NCBI GenBank assembly: GCA_006503475.1
Contig: RSEH01000066.1
Span: forward strand, 62,001 to 126,000
Direction: 5' to 3'
DNA: 64,000 nucleotides
Origin: Stentor roeselii
Lineage: Eukaryota > Ciliophora > Heterotrichea > Heterotrichida > Stentoridae
Under the pieces are notes generated by a model. That model made no database searches and was not told where the DNA came from. It saw only the letters and a list, made by a program, of their open reading frames with translations. Each line of letters starts with the position of its first letter. Positions within the stretch are counted from its first letter, which is position 1. The position numbers and the translations under genes are program-made. Below, one piece after another: positions 59,386-64,000 of the stretch.

Positions 59386-62034
59386 CTAAATATTTCTAGT
59401 TGATAATAGTTCACATATCTGAAGTGCGGTAATACTTTTACCAGCTCTGCAATCCCAAAACTCTGAACCTTGCTTTCTTAGCACTAAACTCACACCTTCC
59501 AACATCTTAAAATCCGAGTTTTCCTGAACAAAAACCACAGAATCCTGCTTAAACAACTTATAATTTTTCCTAACCTTTGTAGTATGAAACCTGACTTTGT
59601 TATTATGATAAACTTTAGCCGGTACCCAAAACTCATCCTCTTTCGGATCACAAAAAATAGTAGCCGGAACAACTCTTCCTTCATTCCTCTGATCCATAAG
59701 AATTTTTTCAATCTTCAAGAAATACTCATAATTTTCATTATAGTCCAAAGTAATAAAATTTCCAATTAACCTTGGTAGTTCCTCTTCACTACTAACAAAA
59801 GCAACAATAGCCCATCCTTGATTCATGAGTTCCTGAGCAACATTCCATTCCCTTTGGACCAAAGCGACTTTAGAGTGATTTTCAATGAAGATAATGACAC
59901 GGTCCTTGACCTTGACATAGCTGAACTCTCCACAGAGCTTCAAGCATTGTTCAGTGATGACGTTCATAGTTGGGACTCCCTCATCCCAGCTGACGTTTCC
60001 TTCTTCCTGGGCCAAGTTACTAGAGGGGTCCATGGGAAGGTCAGACACATAATAAAGGAACCTGGTGGGGACTGTTTCTTTCAAAAGTGACTGCTCGATT
60101 CCTTGCTGAATGGCCTGGGCAAAGTAACATCCTTCCATTTCAAGTCCGACACAGCCTTCGATATGTTTGTAGTACTTTAACAGCTTTTTATTCTGAAGAA
60201 TAGTTCCAGCTACTGTCAACATCGGCCCTTTGTGGACCTTCAGGCCCAGGTCTTCGAAGAACTTTGGACTGATCCCTGTTGGATTTACTAGAGTTGTTCC
60301 TTTCGTGCCCATATCGTGAAATTTAGTCGATATCAAAATGTCTTTACGATCACCGACAAGACCTCCAGCTTTACCAATAAAAGAAAAGGAGTCAATGCAG
60401 TTATCGAATAACAAGTTAAAGCATTTTATGATGTCAAAACCTTGTTTTCCAAAAGTATATCCAATGTTTATTATCAGGTGCATTGGACTCTTACTTGGAA
60501 TGTCTTTACTTTGAAGCTTCTGCACGTTGACGATAAGGACTTTGACTCCTGTCATCTCAGTTTCTTCAATGTTGACGATTCCGAAGTCTGACTCTAGTTG
60601 ACGTTTGACTTCTTCTTGTTCTGGGAATTTTTTGAAGTAGTAAAAAGCTGCTGCGAATAACTTGTCGGATTCTTTGAAGAAATTTGAAGTTTTTAACTTG
60701 ATTTCTGACCTTTCAAGCCATTTTAATATTTTCGCTTTGTGGAAACGGTAATAAGGAGATATCAGGTTTAAGAGGGTTCTTGTGCTGCCTTGGACTACGT
60801 CGACTACTAGACCTTTTTTGTTGGCTTCTGAAATTGAAATGTCTGCACTTAAGGCTTTTTGGCAACCTTTCCAAAGGGTCTCTGCCCATCTTTCACTTGG
60901 GCCTGATCTTAGGTTGGCTGCTGTTGAGGTTACTATTATTCGGTAGTCCTCGTGATGGAGGACGATGTTTCTGATGTTTTCTACTGTTTTGCCTTTCCAC
61001 ATTTCTTGGAGTCCTTCCATTTCTTGACTTTCTAGAGGTAAACATTCAAGTGATTCGCTGGCCATCAAAGAGCTTAAAACATTAGGAAACTTAAGTTTCC
61101 TTCTCAACTTCTTAGCCTCAATATAATGAATGCACAAGTTAGACAACAAATCATTTAAATCTGATTCCATATCTCTTAAAACAATCACATCTTTTCCCAA
61201 TAAAGTTCTATAAGTATTCCTCTTCCTAGCAACTGAATAAATTTCCACAATTCTATCATCTTCCTGAAGTAAATCAGGAAGACTCATAGTAAGATGATAA
61301 ACAAAAGTGCTTGTCAAATTTTCAGGAAGTCTTTGAATCGCATATTTCCAGGCAGCGATATCTAAATTAACTGATTTTGCATTCGAATGCAAAGAAGCCT
61401 TGATTTTCTTATAAATCTTTACAAGTTTAACCATATCAATAGTCCCAATATTCCCCCCATCCGCGGTGAAACTCATGAAATTTTCAAGTGCAGAGAAGAC
61501 TTTCTGCTTATAAAGCATATTTCTTCCTAAAATCATAGTAAACTGCTTTTCACAATTAAGTAACTGAAAGAAAGTACTCGTTGAAATCTGCATAATCTTC
61601 GTGGAAATCGTTGCAGTGACTATAGAATAGTTAGTCTTCCCGAATAGACAAGCATCTGCTCCAAAGCTGTCGCCTTCTTTCAAGATTTCGCAGTAGTTCG
61701 ATTTAGGGTCCACTGCGAAGACCTCTCCTTCAATGAGAAGCATCATGTTATGGTCTTGGGTCTTTTTTCCCATTACTTCGATTTCGATGCCGTTGATTTC
61801 TAAGAACTTGGAAGTTGACTTTATTAGCTCTCGCTCGTCTGTGTTTAGGTAAATGAATGGAGATTTTGTTGTGAGGATTTTGTCGATCACTGAGAGGTTG
61901 TAACTGATTTCTTGGATTTTTGGCACGGATTGCATGTATTTTTCGAGGTTTTCTTTGGATCCTCTTGATAATATCTTTCCTTTTAAACGCATTTTTTCGA
62001 TGACACCGATTATCTTTAGGTCTGGTCTTTCCAT
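59386..62034 (-). CDS. cyclic-nucleotide-binding-domain / nucleoside-phosphorylase-like fusion, 882 aa
   Basis: Residues ~60-175 look like a cyclic-nucleotide-binding beta-roll (MMLLIEGEVFAVD, ILKEGDSFGADACLFG, IMQISTSTFFQLL). The phosphate-cassette Arg is not obvious, so ligand binding is open. A helical region follows to ~370. From ~380 to ~650 the sequence resembles the purine/uridine phosphorylase fold: a beta strand then LIINIGYTFGKQGFDII (~520), SFIGKAGGLVGDRKDILIST (~550), and EGCVGLEMEGCYFAQAI (~630), where the MEG Glu is the nucleoside ribose contact in PNP enzymes. The C-terminal ~200 residues include a Rossmann-like stretch (VAQELMNQGWAIVAFVSSEE). I do not know a named family for the whole. 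The start is AATAAATGG. Confidence 0.8.
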   Translation of the reverse strand: MERPDLKIIGVIEKMRLKGKILSRGSKENLEKYMQSVPKIQEISYNLSVIDKILTTKSPFIYLNTDERELIKSTSKFLEINGIEIEVMGKKTQDHNMMLLIEGEVFAVDPKSNYCEILKEGDSFGADACLFGKTNYSIVTATISTKIMQISTSTFFQLLNCEKQFTMILGRNMLYKQKVFSALENFMSFTADGGNIGTIDMVKLVKIYKKIKASLHSNAKSVNLDIAAWKYAIQRLPENLTSTFVYHLTMSLPDLLQEDDRIVEIYSVARKRNTYRTLLGKDVIVLRDMESDLNDLLSNLCIHYIEAKKLRRKLKFPNVLSSLMASESLECLPLESQEMEGLQEMWKGKTVENIRNIVLHHEDYRIIVTSTAANLRSGPSERWAETLWKGCQKALSADISISEANKKGLVVDVVQGSTRTLLNLISPYYRFHKAKILKWLERSEIKLKTSNFFKESDKLFAAAFYYFKKFPEQEEVKRQLESDFGIVNIEETEMTGVKVLIVNVQKLQSKDIPSKSPMHLIINIGYTFGKQGFDIIKCFNLLFDNCIDSFSFIGKAGGLVGDRKDILISTKFHDMGTKGTTLVNPTGISPKFFEDLGLKVHKGPMLTVAGTILQNKKLLKYYKHIEGCVGLEMEGCYFAQAIQQGIEQSLLKETVPTRFLYYVSDLPMDPSSNLAQEEGNVSWDEGVPTMNVITEQCLKLCGEFSYVKVKDRVIIFIENHSKVALVQREWNVAQELMNQGWAIVAFVSSEEELPRLIGNFITLDYNENYEYFLKIEKILMDQRNEGRVVPATIFCDPKEDEFWVPAKVYHNNKVRFHTTKVRKNYKLFKQDSVVFVQENSDFKMLEGVSLVLRKQGSEFWDCRAGKSITALQICELLSTRNI

Positions 62035-62845
62035 TTATTATTGTGGTTATTTGAATTAATTATTTTTATTGAGGTTTTTTGAATTAGAAAATTGGATTTA
62101 AATGATTTGAAGTTTTTTAGGATTTTTTAGAGGATAAATGAGTTTTGTGATTTTAGGTTTTTTGGGTGTTTTAGGATCATGTGGAATTGGATTGTTTGAA
62201 GTAATTATTGATTGTGAAAAGTGGTAAAATATGATTTCAGGATTATTGAGGAGATATCGGAATGTTTTGAAGGTAAATTGTTGATTTAGGTTCTAAGGAT
62301 ATTATTATTGCTGAAGTTATTATATAAAATTTCAGTTCATCAATAGTCAATATTTAAAACAATAGATAAAATCTCTATTTTCTGTTTAATCTTCAAATTC
62401 TTAAAGTCAAACTCGACGATTATCTAACACTAAATTACTATATTATTTTTTAATAAACCTCATCCTATGAAGAACTCACAAATCTAATTACATGTTAAAT
62501 CATCAAGCATGTTTAAACTCAATCCGCGAAATTTATAAACAAACAGAAATAAACCACGCTTATCATTTTTCGCATAAAAATCAAAATGAATATAAAAATC
62601 TATACCTTCTAAAATAAACATTCAAAACTGCACATAATCAAACCAAAATAACTTAAACCCTAAAAAACCCAAAAAAAATCCTCTAAATTCCATAAACCCT
62701 CCAAAAAACTCAAAAACCCCAACAAAACCCAGCCTTCTCCAAACATCAACCCAATCAAAAATCTCTAAACTTTCTACCCTTCTCTAAAACAGTGACTTCC
62801 TTCATTACACCCTGAGAAGCTTTCCAGAGATTTGGATGAATATAA
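62035..62845. other. divergent intergenic region
   Basis: About 810 bp. 62040-62280 is G/T-rich (62101-62160 has no C), and 62560-62780 is C/A-rich (62641-62700 has no G): opposite 5' flanks back to back. No gene seen. Confidence 0.7.
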
Positions 62846-63202
62846 ATGGAAACTCGGCAGAATATCATTCCAAAAGTGATCCTTTCGCCTGAGCCAAAAC
62901 GAGTGAGTTTTGTGTTCAGTCCTTCGAGAGTTTCAATTATCAGCAGGTCGCGTAGCTGCGAAGTGCCGGATCAAATCCTTGTTTCAGAACTGAATGAAAT
63001 CCTAAGTTGTCCGATTCAATCAGTCGACAATAACTTGTCAGCCTTGTTTCCAAATTTTTCGAACCTCCTTGCGTCAAGGGACAAAATCAACCCAATTATT
63101 TCAGATGAAAAATTCATCTTGTTAGAGCAAACTTTAAGCACAAGTGAAGATTCGGGTTCTGATTCTGATCGATTTGTATCAATTTTTAATACTTTTAATT
63201 AA
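62846..63202 (+). CDS. hypothetical protein, 118 aa
   Basis: The start is in perfect TATAAATGG context behind a C-rich 5' flank, which supports a real gene. The N-terminal half is basic with Ser/Arg (SFVFSPSRVSIISRSRSCE), the C-terminal half acidic. No known domain. Confidence 0.7.
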   Translation: METRQNIIPKVILSPEPKRVSFVFSPSRVSIISRSRSCEVPDQILVSELNEILSCPIQSVDNNLSALFPNFSNLLASRDKINPIISDEKFILLEQTLSTSEDSGSDSDRFVSIFNTFN

Positions 63203-63486
63203 GTTTACTAGGTTTTGTATGTTTTGAGATTTTTATTATTTATTATGGAATTTCAGGGTTTTGGAAGATTTTTGGGGTTTTTTTGAGATGGTTTTAGTGA
63301 TTTTTAGGAGAATGGGTTATTTGGGAATTTTAATGGAGATTAGGGTTGATTTAGGCTAGGAATGATTCGGTTTATTAATGATTTGAAGAAAAAATAGTAG
63401 TGGGTTTAATCAATGTTTTAAAAATTGGTTTAAGGGTTGGTGGAAAATTAACTCGAAATAAACTCGCTTGGGCTATAATCATACAA

Positions 63487-64000
63487 ATGGACAGGACGAC
63501 TCTTATTATAACATCTTCGCTCTATTCATTCGCCTATTGCACAACTACTTTCTTTCTAATCTGGCGACGTAAAAGCAGTAGTATAATGAAAAGATCGCCA
63601 AAGCTTCTCCTGGCATCTCTAATAGGAGGATTACTTCAAATTATAGTAACTCTTCATCAAATCACGTACCACCCATCATACATAATCCAGCACGAATTAA
63701 AAACTTACAAACGCACTCTAAGAACGAGACAATGTCTCAACTTTTTAGGTCACGTCCTGCTTGTCGCTCCTTACTTGCTTAGAAGTTATCGACTTTACTT
63801 TATATTCCATCTGGATAAGCACTGGAACGACCATGACAGCTTTTTTTCGAAGCACATCCACAGGACATACCAGTCTTGGCTTTTAAAGATTCTGGGTCTG
63901 TGTCTGGCCTTCTGGGCTTTGATATGTGTTTTGATTTTTACTACTCAGCTTGGACAGTACTTCCCCGGGTCAGAGTTTCCAACATCAAAGACAGAAGAAA
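63487..64000 (+). CDS. multi-pass membrane protein, 5' part (runs off right edge), possibly 7TM-RGS-like
   Basis: The frame opens at ATG 63487 and stays open to the window end, 171 codons. Hydrophobic segments are LIITSSLYSFAYCTTTFFLI, LLLASLIGGLLQIIVTL, FLGHVLLVAPYLL and ILGLCLAFWALICVLIF, with RSYRLYFIFHLDKHW between the third and fourth. That loop motif recalls seven-TM proteins carrying a C-terminal RGS domain in plants and protists. The deciding part is outside the window. Confidence 0.75.
   Translation, partial: MDRTTLIITSSLYSFAYCTTTFFLIWRRKSSSIMKRSPKLLLASLIGGLLQIIVTLHQITYHPSYIIQHELKTYKRTLRTRQCLNFLGHVLLVAPYLLRSYRLYFIFHLDKHWNDHDSFFSKHIHRTYQSWLLKILGLCLAFWALICVLIFTTQLGQYFPGSEFPTSKTEE

Noticed and set aside
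1-64000. tRNA, rRNA, CRISPR, mobile elements, virus-derived elements and telomeres
   Set aside because: I looked for T-loop-like strings, tandem direct repeats with spacers, terminal repeats, transposase or polymerase motifs and telomere units by eye and found none convincing. A tRNAscan/Infernal run would be decisive for RNAs.

Overview
The window reads as a dense macronuclear segment of a heterotrich ciliate, most probably Stentor or a close relative. Three things point there. Spliced genes carry 15- or 16-nt introns with GTA at the 5' end, AG at the 3' end and, in all five 15-nt cases, an A at position 10. Long open frames of 900-1600 codons use TAA, TAG and TGA all as stops, so the code is the standard one (Blepharisma and most other ciliates reassign stops). 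Spacers are AT-rich and very short. Gene content is plainly eukaryotic and ciliate-like. I saw no rRNA, tRNA, CRISPR array, telomeric repeat, transposon or virus-derived element.

Layout: 1-2881 is the 3' end of a UBR4-type giant E3 ligase, followed by a GBP-type GTPase with a huge coiled coil (3237-8153). A run of minus-strand genes occupies 8174-20500: macro-domain protein, unknown, an EF-hand/PH/kinase fusion, RBMX2/Ist3, an ankyrin-AGC kinase, a coiled-coil protein and a WD40-cation channel fusion. After a 1.4-kb spacer come SPT4, a small unknown, the ADP/ATP carrier and a coiled-coil protein (21875-24918). The most compact part is 25154-29842: TRM1, a membrane RING protein, RPS28, an unknown, a twin-CX9C protein, RPS18, a coiled-coil protein and a four-TM protein. 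From 30264 to 37553 lie a ubiquitin protease, a lipidated coiled-coil protein, a C2H2 finger protein, a small minus-strand protein, a DMT/NIPA-like transporter, an unknown and an Arg/Asp-rich disordered protein. Strumpellin/WASHC5, an aspartic protease, PP2C, a helical-repeat protein, Cwc21/SRRM2 and a coiled-coil protein fill 38348-48188. The right third holds a lipidated small protein, an LRR protein, V-ATPase subunit e, two small membrane/RING proteins, CDC14, a CHD remodeller, a cyclic-nucleotide-domain/nucleoside-phosphorylase-like fusion, a small unknown and the 5' end of a membrane protein leaving the window.

Six introns could be proven because reading through them hits a stop while removing them joins two frames. 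They merge pairs of open frames into single genes (EF-hand/PH/kinase, membrane RING, coiled-coil 46335-48188) or supply true 5' ends (CDC14, CHD, coiled-coil 14737-15915). The genes are mostly independent housekeeping, signalling and cytoskeletal units. Shared themes are protein phosphorylation (two kinases, PP2C, CDC14), ubiquitin (UBR4, two RING proteins, USP) and splicing (RBMX2/Ist3 and Cwc21).

The most unusual observations are the cyclic-nucleotide/phosphorylase-like fusion, start codons of RPS28 and the RING gene facing each other 4 bp apart, same-strand genes separated by only 4-13 bp, and a strand-specific base skew of the spacers that tracks gene orientation.
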